The notes under the pieces were generated by a model that did no database searches, was not told where the DNA came from, and was given only the letters and a program-made list of their open reading frames with translations. Shown piece after piece: positions 15,081 through 23,719 of a stretch of 64,000 bases of DNA; the stretch's first letter is position 1, and every line of letters begins with the position of its first letter. The translations under genes and the position numbers were made by a program. Origin of the DNA: JANLUX01 sp031366005 (GTDB lineage Bacteria; Bacteroidota; Bacteroidia; AKYH767-A; OLB10); contig JANLZB010000013.1 in NCBI GenBank assembly GCA_031366005.1, forward strand, positions 1 through 64,000. The letters are read 5' to 3'.

Positions 15081-16265
15081 ATGCGTAAAATACAGGCTGA
15101 TTATATTTTTCCGGTTTCATCATCTCCTATTAAAAATGGAATTTTAATTTTTGAAAATGATGGGACCATTATTGATTTGATTGAACCCGCACACACACCA
15201 TATTCGTTACAGGATGTAGAAATATTTAATGGAGTTTTGTGTCCCGGTTTTGTGAATGCGCACTGCCATTTGGAATTATCTCACTTGCGTGGAAAGATTA
15301 CAGAGAAAAAAGGAATGGCAAATTTTATCAGCGAACTTTTACAAAATCGTTTTAAAATAAATGACGATGAGCAGCAACAATATTTTGAAGATGCAGAAAA
15401 AGAAATGTTGCATAATGGAATTGTGGCTGTTGGCGATATCTCCAATTTTTCTTCTACACTTTCAATAAAACAAAAAGGTAAATTGTATTATCACACCTTC
15501 GTGGAAGTGTTAGCGCTTGATCCGGCTTTAGCAGAAGGGAAGTTGCTTAAAGGTAAAATTTTAGCAGAACAATTTAAAAATGTACCCAATGGAAATTCAA
15601 GTGTGGTACCTCATGCACCATATACGGTTTCCACTGAGTTGCTTGATCTGATAAATTTATCAGCAGATGATTCTCCATTGTGCATTCATTTGCAGGAGAG
15701 CGCTGCTGAAATAGAATTTTGTATCAGTCATTCAGGTCCGTTTGCCGAATTGTTTACCAAACTGAATTTTAATTTTTCCTATTCCCATCCCAATGGGTTC
15801 AGACCTATTAAACATATTTTAAAACATCTGAATACGAAAAACAATGTAGCATTGGTCCATAACACTTACACTACTCGCGAAGAAATTAAATGGGCAAACA
15901 ACAATCATAAAAATCTGTATTGGTGTTTTTGCCCTAATGCAAACCTGTATATTGAAAATCGTTTGCCGGCTGTGATGGATTTTATTGAAGAAGAGTCAAA
16001 GATTATTATTGGAACTGATAGCCTTGCCTCCAATCATCAGCTTTCTGTTCTGGAAGAATTAAAAACAATCAGCAATGCATTTCCCAATTTTAAACTTGAA
16101 ACACTTTTAAAATTAGCAACATTAAATGGTGCTGAATTTTTACAATTAGAAAATGTTTTTGGAAGTTTTGATAAAGAAAAAAAACCAGGAGTTGTTTTAT
16201 TGGAGAATGTAGATTTGATAAATTTTTCCTTATTGAAGGAAACTTCTGCTAAGAGAATTTGGTAG
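15081..16265 (+). CDS. Metal-dependent amidohydrolase (cytosine deaminase / TRZ-ATZ type)
   Basis: 394 aa. The first metal motif is NAHCHLELSH (HxH near residue 60), followed by VVPHAPYTVS, LCIHLQES (third His) and IIGTDSLASNHQL (metal Asp). This is the deaminase/chlorohydrolase branch of the amidohydrolase superfamily. Members deaminate nucleosides such as adenosylhomocysteine or aminofutalosine. No menaquinone genes are nearby, so the substrate is open. The N-terminal strand DYIFPVSSSPIKNGILIF is the usual small beta-sandwich. It is monocistronic. Confidence 0.85.
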   Translation: MRKIQADYIFPVSSSPIKNGILIFENDGTIIDLIEPAHTPYSLQDVEIFNGVLCPGFVNAHCHLELSHLRGKITEKKGMANFISELLQNRFKINDDEQQQYFEDAEKEMLHNGIVAVGDISNFSSTLSIKQKGKLYYHTFVEVLALDPALAEGKLLKGKILAEQFKNVPNGNSSVVPHAPYTVSTELLDLINLSADDSPLCIHLQESAAEIEFCISHSGPFAELFTKLNFNFSYSHPNGFRPIKHILKHLNTKNNVALVHNTYTTREEIKWANNNHKNLYWCFCPNANLYIENRLPAVMDFIEEESKIIIGTDSLASNHQLSVLEELKTISNAFPNFKLETLLKLATLNGAEFLQLENVFGSFDKEKKPGVVLLENVDLINFSLLKETSAKRIW

Positions 16266-16297
16266 ATCCTGCAAGCTCAGGAAACGCTATGATATAT

Positions 16298-16305
16298 TAT
16301 ATTTG
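16298..16305 (+). promoter_or_regulatory. TAnnTTTG promoter box of the toxin-antitoxin pair
   Basis: TATATTTG, a perfect match, 18 bases before the antitoxin ATG. Confidence 0.55.
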
Positions 16306-16323
16306 TAATAGATAAAAAATAAA

Positions 16324-16545
16324 ATGACAAAGTCACAACTTGATACTGTACGTAAGCTCTCACGCGATGAGAAAATCGAATTAGTCCAGCTTTTGTGGGA
16401 TGATATTTCTGCTGATATTGCTCAAACTGAAATAACAGATGATCACAAAAGACAGCTGGAAGAAACATCAAAAAATATATCTTCTGGTAAAACTACTTTC
16501 AGAACCTGGGAGGAAGCTCGTGCAAAATATATCACGCGGAAATGA
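16324..16545 (+). CDS. Addiction module antitoxin component (TIGR02574 type)
   Basis: 73 aa. The N-terminus has the family pattern LSRDEKIELVQLLWDDI, a helical segment typical of these putative antitoxins, and the C-terminal half (TFRTWEEARAKY) is the usual toxin-binding tail. It would neutralise the ParE/RelE protein encoded immediately downstream. The stop overlaps the toxin start by four bases (ATGA), which implies translational coupling. Autoregulation is likely by analogy with such modules, but no operator was identified. Confidence 0.9.
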   Translation: MTKSQLDTVRKLSRDEKIELVQLLWDDISADIAQTEITDDHKRQLEETSKNISSGKTTFRTWEEARAKYITRK

Positions 16546-16835
16546 TTTTTACTATAGTAATCTCATCAGAGGCTGAAACAGATATTGACGAAGCATTTTT
16601 ATGGTATGAATTTCAGGCATTAGGATTAGGGGAACGTTTTGTTTTTTTCGTTGACAAAGGATTTAATTCCATAGTTAACATGCCAGAATCTTTTAGTGTT
16701 GCTTTTATCGACTTGAGAAAATTTGTAATGGAGAAATTTCCTTATAATATTTACTACCGCATTGATACCACTAAATCGCAAATTGAGGTTATCCGGGTTT
16801 TGCACCACAAGAAACAACAGATAATCTCTGATTAA
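16542..16835 (+). CDS. RelE/ParE-superfamily toxin
   Basis: 97 aa. The pattern SSEAETDIDEAFLWYEFQALGLGERF near the N-terminus and the strand block FPYNIYYRIDTTKSQIEVIRVLHHKK near the C-terminus match the ParE/RelE fold, with basic residues at the end. ParE members poison gyrase and RelE members cut mRNA on the ribosome; the sequence does not decide which. The antitoxin precedes it, as usual for this subtype. The pair sits between unrelated housekeeping genes with no other mobile signs. Confidence 0.9.
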   Translation: MIFTIVISSEAETDIDEAFLWYEFQALGLGERFVFFVDKGFNSIVNMPESFSVAFIDLRKFVMEKFPYNIYYRIDTTKSQIEVIRVLHHKKQQIISD

Positions 16836-16895
16836 TAACCAGAGTTAAAAATAAAACGAAGCTTTTTATTTAATTTAGGAAAACGTTAACTAAAA

Positions 16896-17450
16896 TTACC
16901 AATCATCCTTTTTATCCGTAACAGGATTTGTTTTCATTGCTTTATCCAAATCCTTTATTATTTCTTTAGCAGTGTCATCAGTCTGCTGAAGGTAAAAAGC
17001 AAATTCAGGTTTGTAAGAGGCGTTTTCCACGTCCATCCATTTCTCAACAGGATAATAAGAAGTTTGTTTCCAGTTAAACTCTGTTAAATCATATTTATAA
17101 CGACCTTCTTTGAATTGAAGATTGAGTGTGTACTGAACAACACCACCTTCAGTTGAAAATCCTTTTTTATCAGGAGGATTCATTATTTTGAATCGCGCCT
17201 TGCAAACAATTTTTCCTTGTTCAATATCCTGCTCACGAATTACATCAGTCGGGTTTTTAAAATAAGTGTTCGCCCAGTTCAAAGCTCTTTTATATAAGTC
17301 TTCTTTAGAAACTCCTGTAACCTCTTTTACTTTGGTATAACTGATCAGCTTGGTTTTTTCATCCACCGGCATTTTGGGATCAGTAACTTTATTTTGTGCA
17401 TTAGTAACAAGGCTTACTATCAAAAACAAAAAACAAAATATCTTATTCAT
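16896..17450 (-). CDS. DUF4468-like secreted protein
   Basis: 184 aa with a signal peptide ending LVTNAQ. The body matches the Bacteroidota DUF4468 (TBP-like fold) pattern: ISYTKVKEVTGVSKEDLYKRALNWANTYF, then IVCKARF, VQYTLNLQFKEGRYKYDLTEF, and a Lys/Asp-rich tail. The biochemical role of the family is unknown. It ends shortly upstream of the D,D-carboxypeptidase start site direction (20 bases between 17450 and 17470), so the two leftward genes are probably one unit with the carboxypeptidase first. Confidence 0.82.
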   Translation of the reverse strand: MNKIFCFLFLIVSLVTNAQNKVTDPKMPVDEKTKLISYTKVKEVTGVSKEDLYKRALNWANTYFKNPTDVIREQDIEQGKIVCKARFKIMNPPDKKGFSTEGGVVQYTLNLQFKEGRYKYDLTEFNWKQTSYYPVEKWMDVENASYKPEFAFYLQQTDDTAKEIIKDLDKAMKTNPVTDKKDDW

Positions 17451-17469
17451 GGTTTTAAGAATGCTATTA

Positions 17470-19104
17470 TTAAGTATTCACAGGAACTTTAATTCGTGTA
17501 CCTGCTTTTAAAAATTTACCGTTTGTGATGCGATTTGCTTTTTTTAATTCAGCAACATTTGTTTGATAACGCTGTGCAATGTTCCATAATGTATCACCCG
17601 GTTGCACGGTATGGTAAATCATTTTATGAGAGCTGAAACCATTTTTTTCAGTTAAATCAGTGTTATCATTATTGTCTTCATCCTGAACTGAAGCTCTTTT
17701 TTCAACAAGTTTTGAATTGGGAATATTTTTTTTGTTGTCGGATAATAGGGATGGAATAGTGGAAGCAGAATCCAACTCATCAGGGCAGTTCTCAGTACAA
17801 TCTTCATTAGGATCAACCACCAGTTTAACAGGAATCCGTTTTGTAACAGTTTTATAAACCAATAATTTCTGTCCTTTCATTACCCTCGTAGAACGGAGTT
17901 TATTCCACTTTTTCAAATCAGCCATTGCAATATTATAGTGATCCGCAATCTTGCTGAGGTTATCTCCGTTACGTACAAAATGATAAGTCTTAACTTGAGA
18001 TTTTATGGTTTTGTAAGTATAAGCGTATGACTCATCACTCTTATCCATGTGTTTTGGTTCAACACTTGGTTTAATGATTGCCAAACCCTTATTAACGCTA
18101 TCTAAAAATAATTTTGAAGCATCAAGATCAATTATACTTTCTCCCAAACGGCCCAGATGAATGGCATCATAATATTCATTCATCATGTTGGCAACAATTC
18201 CGTTTCGAACCCACGGGCTGCGAACTCCCAATGCAATACTTATCAGTCGATGATCACCACGATGAGAACTTGCTACAAGGCAAAAACGTGCAGCTTTTGT
18301 GTAACCGGTTTTAATTCCATCCACTTCATTATTATAGTTAATCACTAATCCATTGTGATTATGAATAGCATAAGCGCCTTTTCCGTTACTCACTCTTGCA
18401 TAATCAATGTTGGTGATTTCCATCAACCGCGGATGCTTTAATATTTCAAGAGATAATAAAAGCAAATCATGAACAGAAGCACAATTATCAATGGATCCGC
18501 CACCTGCAGGTAACCCTGAAGGGTTATTGTAAAGTGTCTTTGTCATTCCTAACTCTCTCGCCCGCTGATTCATCCTTTGAACAAAAACATTTAAATCACC
18601 TGCACAATGTTTGGCAATCCATACGGTACTTTCATTATTAGAAGCCACCATTGCCATTTTAAGAATACCTTCTAAAGTAAATCGCTCTTCTGATATATAA
18701 GTCTTGTATTTTCTTCTTCTTATTTTTTTACGAAAAGTCCGTGATACAATCACTTCATCATTAAGATTTATACATCCTGCTTCCACGTCTTCAATTGCAA
18801 GAAGTCCCACCATCATTTTAGTGAGAGAAGCAATAGGATATGCATAATCAATATCTTTTTGCCACACAATTTTTCCGCGTTCAGCATCATATAAAAGTCC
18901 GGCACGCAATTCATCAGCATCACTTACTAAACCCGGTAAGGTATCAAATACAAATACTAATGGAACGGATGTATTAATTAAAATAGTTGTATCAGGCTCA
19001 TTGGCTGCCCTGGATGTAATTCCGAAAAATAAAAATGCAATCAACAGGATTGCTCCTTTAGCTGTTTGCTTTAAATATAAACTGAATGAAACTGTGTTCT
19101 GCAT
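17470..19104 (-). CDS. D-alanyl-D-alanine carboxypeptidase (S11) with two LysM domains
   Basis: 544 aa from the ATG at 19104. A signal anchor (GAILLIAFLFFGITSRA) precedes the penicillin-binding domain with all three motifs: SLTK, SNN and KTG (VDGIKTGYTKAA). It trims the terminal D-Ala of peptidoglycan pentapeptides. Instead of the usual PBP5 beta-domain it carries two LysM modules: YHFVRNGDNLSKIADHYNI (about residue 370) and YHTVQPGDTLWNIAQRYQT (C-terminal). These would hold it on the wall. A TTG four codons upstream is a less likely start. Confidence 0.93.
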   Translation of the reverse strand: MQNTVSFSLYLKQTAKGAILLIAFLFFGITSRAANEPDTTILINTSVPLVFVFDTLPGLVSDADELRAGLLYDAERGKIVWQKDIDYAYPIASLTKMMVGLLAIEDVEAGCINLNDEVIVSRTFRKKIRRRKYKTYISEERFTLEGILKMAMVASNNESTVWIAKHCAGDLNVFVQRMNQRARELGMTKTLYNNPSGLPAGGGSIDNCASVHDLLLLSLEILKHPRLMEITNIDYARVSNGKGAYAIHNHNGLVINYNNEVDGIKTGYTKAARFCLVASSHRGDHRLISIALGVRSPWVRNGIVANMMNEYYDAIHLGRLGESIIDLDASKLFLDSVNKGLAIIKPSVEPKHMDKSDESYAYTYKTIKSQVKTYHFVRNGDNLSKIADHYNIAMADLKKWNKLRSTRVMKGQKLLVYKTVTKRIPVKLVVDPNEDCTENCPDELDSASTIPSLLSDNKKNIPNSKLVEKRASVQDEDNNDNTDLTEKNGFSSHKMIYHTVQPGDTLWNIAQRYQTNVAELKKANRITNGKFLKAGTRIKVPVNT

Positions 19105-19185
19105 GCTGTTTCGCAAGTATAAGCGTTTTGACTTGCGTGATTATTGTTTTGTAACCGCTATTGTAAACAATGATTTGTTAATACT

Positions 19186-19202
19186 TATTGTACGACAATA
19201 AT
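19186..19202. promoter_or_regulatory. Possible operator: TTATTGT inverted repeat
   Basis: TTATTGT, three bases, ACAATAA: a short dyad with half-sites like it nearby (ATTGTAAACAAT upstream), in the 240-base gap before the D,D-carboxypeptidase gene. It could bind a regulator; no direct support. Confidence 0.25.
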
Positions 19203-19344
19203 TTTATAAGGTTATAACTAATTTTTGTGCCACTCATAAATTTAAGCTATTTATCAAAGCAAGGCAATAAAAAATTTACTAATTATTACAGAAAACAGGC
19301 TGGACGGGGCTTTTAACGCCTTAAATAAGCATGATTGAGTTAAT

Positions 19345-20142
19345 TCATGGTAAACTTTTTTTCATCTTTTTATAACGTTCTATATGCCTCTCCCCTTTCT
19401 TACTGCCTAATGATTTCCATCTTTTTAAAATTTTTTCCACCCTGTTTTCAGGATTGGGATGTGTACTCAGAAATTGTAAAGGTCCTAAAGTTTCTCCTTT
19501 TGCTTCCAACTTCTCAAAAAATCTTGCAACTCCGCGTGGATCATAATCAGTATCATATAAATAAACAACTGATTGCATGTCTGCTTCTGATTCATCATGA
19601 CGGCTAAAGCTGAGATTAACCAGACTACCTGCAATATCACCGACAGAACTTCCATTTCCAAAAATTAATCGCAGTAATAAACCAATACCATATTGCTTGG
19701 TCATCTGCTCTGTGCTGTGACGCAAATCAGCATGTGCAATTTCATGACCAAGCACACCTGCCAATTGATCTTCGCTATCAAGATATTTTATCAGGCCTGT
19801 ATATACATAAATATACCCACCGGGAGTGCAAAAGGCATTTAACACAGAGTCATTTTCAATAATGTGAACTTCCCATTTAAATTCATCAGCATATAATAAG
19901 TGTGGCGACTGAATGATGCTATGTGTGATGTTTCGTATTGATTCATAAGCTTCAGGATATTGCTGTTCATTAAGAAGAGGAAAATCAACAGGATTATTTT
20001 GAATTTGAGCAACGAATTGTTTTCCAAAATTGACATCATCTTCAGTTGTAAAAACATTGAAATCTCCATCTTTACTTTGACATGCACTCAATAGCAAAAT
20101 CAAAAACAATCCTGCAAGCAGTTTTAATCTCAATAAATACAT
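19345..20142 (-). CDS. M48 family metalloprotease, lipoprotein
   Basis: 265 aa. A lipoprotein signal ends at LLSAC (Cys about 21). The zinc site is HEIAH, with the third ligand in DESEADMQS, and the GGYIYVYTGLIKYL strand upstream is conserved in BepA/LoiP-like periplasmic M48 enzymes. STHPNPENRVEKI at the C-terminus is also typical. It probably degrades misfolded envelope proteins and acts on the periplasmic side of a membrane. BepA's TPR tail is absent. The gene is divergent from the isomerase gene. Confidence 0.92.
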   Translation of the reverse strand: MYLLRLKLLAGLFLILLLSACQSKDGDFNVFTTEDDVNFGKQFVAQIQNNPVDFPLLNEQQYPEAYESIRNITHSIIQSPHLLYADEFKWEVHIIENDSVLNAFCTPGGYIYVYTGLIKYLDSEDQLAGVLGHEIAHADLRHSTEQMTKQYGIGLLLRLIFGNGSSVGDIAGSLVNLSFSRHDESEADMQSVVYLYDTDYDPRGVARFFEKLEAKGETLGPLQFLSTHPNPENRVEKILKRWKSLGSKKGERHIERYKKMKKSLP

Positions 20143-20195
20143 TTGATAAATTTTACCTTCTTAAAAAAATATTTTGATAATTATCTGATAAAAAT

Positions 20196-20203
20196 CAAAA
20201 ATA
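20196..20203 (-). promoter_or_regulatory. TAnnTTTG promoter box of the M48 gene
   Basis: TATTTTTG on the minus strand, 53 bases before the start. It is back to back with the box at 20228-20235, forming a divergent promoter region. Confidence 0.5.
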
Positions 20204-20227
20204 GAAAAAGCGTTAAAGAGAGAAATT

Positions 20228-20235
20228 TATTTTTG
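20228..20235 (+). promoter_or_regulatory. TAnnTTTG promoter box of the isomerase gene
   Basis: TATTTTTG, a perfect match, 44 bases upstream of the start codon. Confidence 0.5.
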
Positions 20236-20279
20236 CACGAATAGCTTAATATTGTAAAGACTTAAAAAATATACTGAAC

Positions 20280-21269
20280 ATGTTAATGAAAGAACATATT
20301 GCCGGCTTCTCAAAACACATCAGCGAAGCAATGCAAATTGGTGAAGCTGCAAAATTTACTGCACCATCCAATGAAATCCGCAACATACTGGTGACTGGCT
20401 TAGGCGGTTCAGGAATTGGTGGAACTATTGTTGCACAATTATGCGAAAAGGAATTGCGTGTACCGTTTAGTGTAAGCAAGGATTATTTTATTCCCGCTTA
20501 TATTGACAAACACTCACTGGTGATTGTTTCTTCTTACAGTGGTAACACAGAGGAAACATTGCAGTCATTAGAAACTGCACAAAAACAAAATGTAAAAATT
20601 GTTTGTGTTTGCTCCGGTGGAAAGGTGGGCGAAATTGCCAAAGCAAATAATCTTGATTTAATCACCATACCCGGTGGAATGCCTCCCCGTTCAGCATTTG
20701 GTTTTTCTGCAACACAATTATTTTATGTGTTGCGCGGAATGAAGCTGATTGGAAATGATTTTACTGCACAATTAAAAAATACTATTGCATTGCTTGACAC
20801 AGAAGAGGAAAACACAAAAAAGGATTCGCGTGCTCTTGCAGAAAAACTGATTGGAAAAATACCTGCAATTTATTCAGCTGCAAACTATGAAGGAGTGGCA
20901 GTGCGTTTCCGCCAGCAAGTTGATGAAAACAGCAAGATGCTTTGCTGGCATCATGTGTTTCCGGAGATGAATCATAATGAATTGGTTGGATGGACAGAGA
21001 AGCATGATGATATCGCGGTGATTTTATTGCGAAACAATGATGATTATTCGCGTACACAAAAACGAATGGAAATATGCAAGGAAGTTTTTGAACGTTACAC
21101 TCCGCACATTCATGAAATATGGAGCAAGGGAAATTCAATGATTGAAAAAGCATTCTATCTGATTCATTACACCGATTGGGTGACCTGGTATATTTCTGAA
21201 ATAAAAAATATTGATTGCAGTGAAGTAAAAGTGATTGATTATCTGAAAGGAGAATTAGCTAAGGTTTGA
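20280..21269 (+). CDS. Bifunctional phosphoglucose/phosphomannose isomerase
   Basis: 329 aa, the length of the archaeal/Bacteroidota SIS-type isomerases. The first SIS domain has VTGLGGSGIGGTIVAQL and SSYSGNTEETL; later come GGMPPRSAFGFSATQLFYVL and the catalytic MNHNELVGW with its conserved Glu/His. It interconverts glucose-6-P or mannose-6-P with fructose-6-P and can feed sugar nucleotide synthesis. An in-frame ATG two codons downstream is an alternative start. The next gene follows within about 55 bases. Confidence 0.9.
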   Translation: MLMKEHIAGFSKHISEAMQIGEAAKFTAPSNEIRNILVTGLGGSGIGGTIVAQLCEKELRVPFSVSKDYFIPAYIDKHSLVIVSSYSGNTEETLQSLETAQKQNVKIVCVCSGGKVGEIAKANNLDLITIPGGMPPRSAFGFSATQLFYVLRGMKLIGNDFTAQLKNTIALLDTEEENTKKDSRALAEKLIGKIPAIYSAANYEGVAVRFRQQVDENSKMLCWHHVFPEMNHNELVGWTEKHDDIAVILLRNNDDYSRTQKRMEICKEVFERYTPHIHEIWSKGNSMIEKAFYLIHYTDWVTWYISEIKNIDCSEVKVIDYLKGELAKV

Positions 21270-21292
21270 AATGAAATGTGGTATTAATAGTG

Positions 21293-21357
21293 CGTCATTG
21301 CGAGGAACGAAGCAATCCCACGCTATGAAACAGATTGCTTCGTTCCTCGCAATGACG
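21293..21357. repeat. REPIN-like palindrome (CGTCATTGCGAGG family), copy 2, inside a coding region
   Basis: 65 bases, arms CGTCATTGCGAGGAACG and CGTTCCTCGCAATGACG plus AAGCAATC/GATTGCTT. The loop carries the ATG used by the downstream lipoprotein gene, and the right arm is its first eleven codons. Confidence 0.95.
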
Positions 21358-21783
21358 GTGCTCATTTCCTGCACCCAAAAATCATCAGAAGAAAAAACGG
21401 AGAAGTCAGATTCTGTAGTAACTAAAATTGAAGAGCATATTGCAGAAGCAACTGATACATCTCAAAAAAACGAGAAGCCACAAACTGTTAAAACAATTCC
21501 TCCGGGTGACACGCTTACACCGCCAAAAGTAAGTGTAGAAATTTTCAGCAACGATACAACAGCAGATGCGGCACTGAAAGGATATGGGTACAATATTTTA
21601 ATGGATGGAAATATGTATGTTCATCAACCGCATATTCCTGCAGTTCCCGGCAATAAAGGATTTTCTACTGTTGCAGATGCAAAAAAAGCTGGTACACTAA
21701 TTAAATATAAAGTGGAACATCATATTATGCCCCCAAGTGTAACGTTGGAGGAATTGGATAGTTTGGGAATTAACTGGAAATAA
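21325..21783 (+). CDS. DUF4907-like lipoprotein with a repeat-derived signal peptide
   Basis: 152 aa from the ATG at 21325. The N-terminus MKQIASFLAMTVLISC is a convincing lipoprotein signal with lipobox LISC. Its first eleven residues come from the REPIN-like repeat. A charged linker follows, then the C-terminal domain GYGYNILMDGNMYVHQPHIP, PGNKGFST, MPPSVTLEELDSLGI, which matches the Bacteroidota DUF4907 pattern (function unknown). A start at 21271 would add SLRGTKQS-type repeat-encoded residues and spoil the signal peptide, so I prefer 21325. A second repeat copy follows two bases beyond the stop. Confidence 0.85.
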   Translation: MKQIASFLAMTVLISCTQKSSEEKTEKSDSVVTKIEEHIAEATDTSQKNEKPQTVKTIPPGDTLTPPKVSVEIFSNDTTADAALKGYGYNILMDGNMYVHQPHIPAVPGNKGFSTVADAKKAGTLIKYKVEHHIMPPSVTLEELDSLGINWK

Positions 21784-21785
21784 AT

Positions 21786-21849
21786 CGTCATTGCGAGGAA
21801 CGAAGCAATCTCCTCTATAAAACAGATTGCTTCGTTCCTCGCAATGACG
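21786..21849. repeat. REPIN-like palindrome (CGTCATTGCGAGG family), copy 3
   Basis: 64 bases with the same arms as copy 2 and a shorter, different loop. It lies between the convergent DUF4907-like and uvrC genes and may end both messages. Confidence 0.93.
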
Positions 21850-21858
21850 AATCAAACA

Positions 21859-23667
21859 TCATTTTTTACTTTCAAAATATTCCCTCACCACTTTTGCTTT
21901 TGCTTTTCCAACAACACTTTCTATTTCTTCATTGGTTGCTTCGCGAATTTTTTTTACTGAGCGAAAATGTCGCAGCATGGTCTGTGCAGTTGCATCACCA
22001 ATTCCTTTTATATCGGATAACTCTGTTTTGATAACTCCTTTACTTCTTTTATTACGATGATGTGTAATTCCAAAACGGTGTACCTCATCACGCAACTGTT
22101 GTATAATTCTTAATGTCTCTCCTCTCTTGTCAAGATACATTGGCAACGGATCTCCAGGATAATAAATCTCTTCTAATTTTTTTGCGATACCGATTACACT
22201 TATTTGTCCGCGCAGATTTAATTTTTCCAGACTGTTTAATGCAGCACTCAGCTGTCCTTTTCCTCCATCAATCACGATCAATTGTGGAAGAGGTTGTTGT
22301 TCTTCTGTCAATCTTTTATACCTACGGTAAATAACTTCTTCCATGCTTGCAAAATCATCAGGACCTTCCACGGTTTTAATATTGAAATGACGGTAATCGC
22401 TTTTACTCGGTCTTCCATTTTTAAAAACACTCATAGCTGCTACTGCATAATCACCTTGTATGTTAGAATTATCAAAACACTCGATATGATAAGGTTTTTG
22501 CGGAAGCCTTAAATCTTTTTGCATCTGTATCATCAAGCGTTCAATGCGGTGTTCAGGATTTAATTTATCCTGCTGATCTAATTTATCTTTCATGTAAAAG
22601 CGTGCATTCTTTTCTGAAAGATCAAGCAACTTTTTTTTATCACCGATTTTAGGAATGGTAATTTCTATATCCGGCATCTCTACATCCGGCTCAACCGAAG
22701 TAATAATTTCTTTCGACTGGCTGTTATACCGTTCACGCAATTCTGCAATTGCAAGTGCTATCAATTCTGATTGTGTTTCTTCCAGCTTGCGTTTCATTTC
22801 TAAGGTGATGGATTGAACAATTGCTCCGTTCATCACTTTCATATAATTCACAAATACACCCGACTCTTCATCTACCAGAGAAAACACATCTACATTATGG
22901 ATGCTTGCATTTACAACCACTGATTTACCTTTATACTTCTCTAATAATTCAATTTTATTTTTAAGTATTTGCGCCTCTTCAAACTCATATCTCGAAGCGT
23001 GTTCTTTCATTAAAATTCCTAAATGCTGTAACACCGTATTAATGTTGCCTTTCAGAATTTCTTTAATGTCACTGATTGAAGCATCGTAATCTTCTTTACT
23101 CTGCAAACCTTCACACGGGCCTTTGCAGTTGCCAATATGATATTCCAGGCAGATCTTAAATTTTTTCTTTGCAATATTTTCAGGAGTGAGTGGAAGGTTA
23201 CACGTTCGGAGTTTAAAAAGCTGACCGATTAAATCAAGCAATGTATGAATAGTTGAAACGGATGGATAAGGTCCGAAGTAGAATGAACCATCTTTGATAT
23301 AACGTCTTGTATAAAACACTCTTGGAAATTGTTCATTCTTCATCACAATCCACGGGTAGGTTTTATCATCCTTCAGATTGACATTATATTTTGGCTGGTG
23401 TTTCTTGATTAAATTATTTTCCAGCAACAGCGCATCCATCTCGCTGTCAACAATAATTACTTTGATGTCAGTGATCTGTCTCACCAACCGTGCAGTGCGG
23501 CTGCTTTCATAAAGTTGTTTATTGAAATAACTGCTGACACGTTTCTTTAAACTCTTGGCTTTACCAATGTAAATCAATTCACCTTCGTTGCCATAGTATT
23601 GATATACGCCAGGCTTATCAGGCAGTGTGCTGATAATTGTTTTAACGTGATCGGAATTGCTTTTCAT
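21859..23667 (-). CDS. uvrC: Excinuclease ABC subunit C
   Basis: 602 aa, normal length. The GIY-YIG nuclease domain is at the N-terminus (PDKPGVYQYYGNEGELIYIGKAKSL), then the four-Cys region is visible as RTCNLPLT and CLEYHIGNCKGPC, a UVR segment (ASRYEFEEAQILKNKIELL), the RNase H-like C-terminal nuclease (ECFDNSNIQGDYAVAAMSVF, IVIDGGKGQL) and a helix-hairpin-helix end (LSDIKGIGDATAQTML). It makes both incisions in nucleotide excision repair with UvrAB. It stands alone between two palindromic repeats. Confidence 0.97.
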   Translation of the reverse strand: MKSNSDHVKTIISTLPDKPGVYQYYGNEGELIYIGKAKSLKKRVSSYFNKQLYESSRTARLVRQITDIKVIIVDSEMDALLLENNLIKKHQPKYNVNLKDDKTYPWIVMKNEQFPRVFYTRRYIKDGSFYFGPYPSVSTIHTLLDLIGQLFKLRTCNLPLTPENIAKKKFKICLEYHIGNCKGPCEGLQSKEDYDASISDIKEILKGNINTVLQHLGILMKEHASRYEFEEAQILKNKIELLEKYKGKSVVVNASIHNVDVFSLVDEESGVFVNYMKVMNGAIVQSITLEMKRKLEETQSELIALAIAELRERYNSQSKEIITSVEPDVEMPDIEITIPKIGDKKKLLDLSEKNARFYMKDKLDQQDKLNPEHRIERLMIQMQKDLRLPQKPYHIECFDNSNIQGDYAVAAMSVFKNGRPSKSDYRHFNIKTVEGPDDFASMEEVIYRRYKRLTEEQQPLPQLIVIDGGKGQLSAALNSLEKLNLRGQISVIGIAKKLEEIYYPGDPLPMYLDKRGETLRIIQQLRDEVHRFGITHHRNKRSKGVIKTELSDIKGIGDATAQTMLRHFRSVKKIREATNEEIESVVGKAKAKVVREYFESKK

Positions 23668-23676
23668 TTTTAACGT

Positions 23677-23709
23677 AACCCTCCGAGGTTTTAAAAACCT
23701 CGGAGGGTT
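23677..23709. repeat. AACCCTCCGAGGTTTT perfect inverted repeat
   Basis: 16-bp arms AACCCTCCGAGGTTTT and AAAACCTCGGAGGGTT around one central base. It is related to the tandem palindromes at 7596-7629. It lies between the GT9 stop and the uvrC start; no T-run follows on the minus strand. Confidence 0.9.
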
Positions 23710-23719
23710 TACAATTTTA

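Noticed and set aside
21271..21324. Earlier start of the DUF4907-like protein
   Set aside because: It would place the charged repeat-encoded SLRGTKQS before the signal peptide; the ATG at 21325 gives a proper lipoprotein signal.
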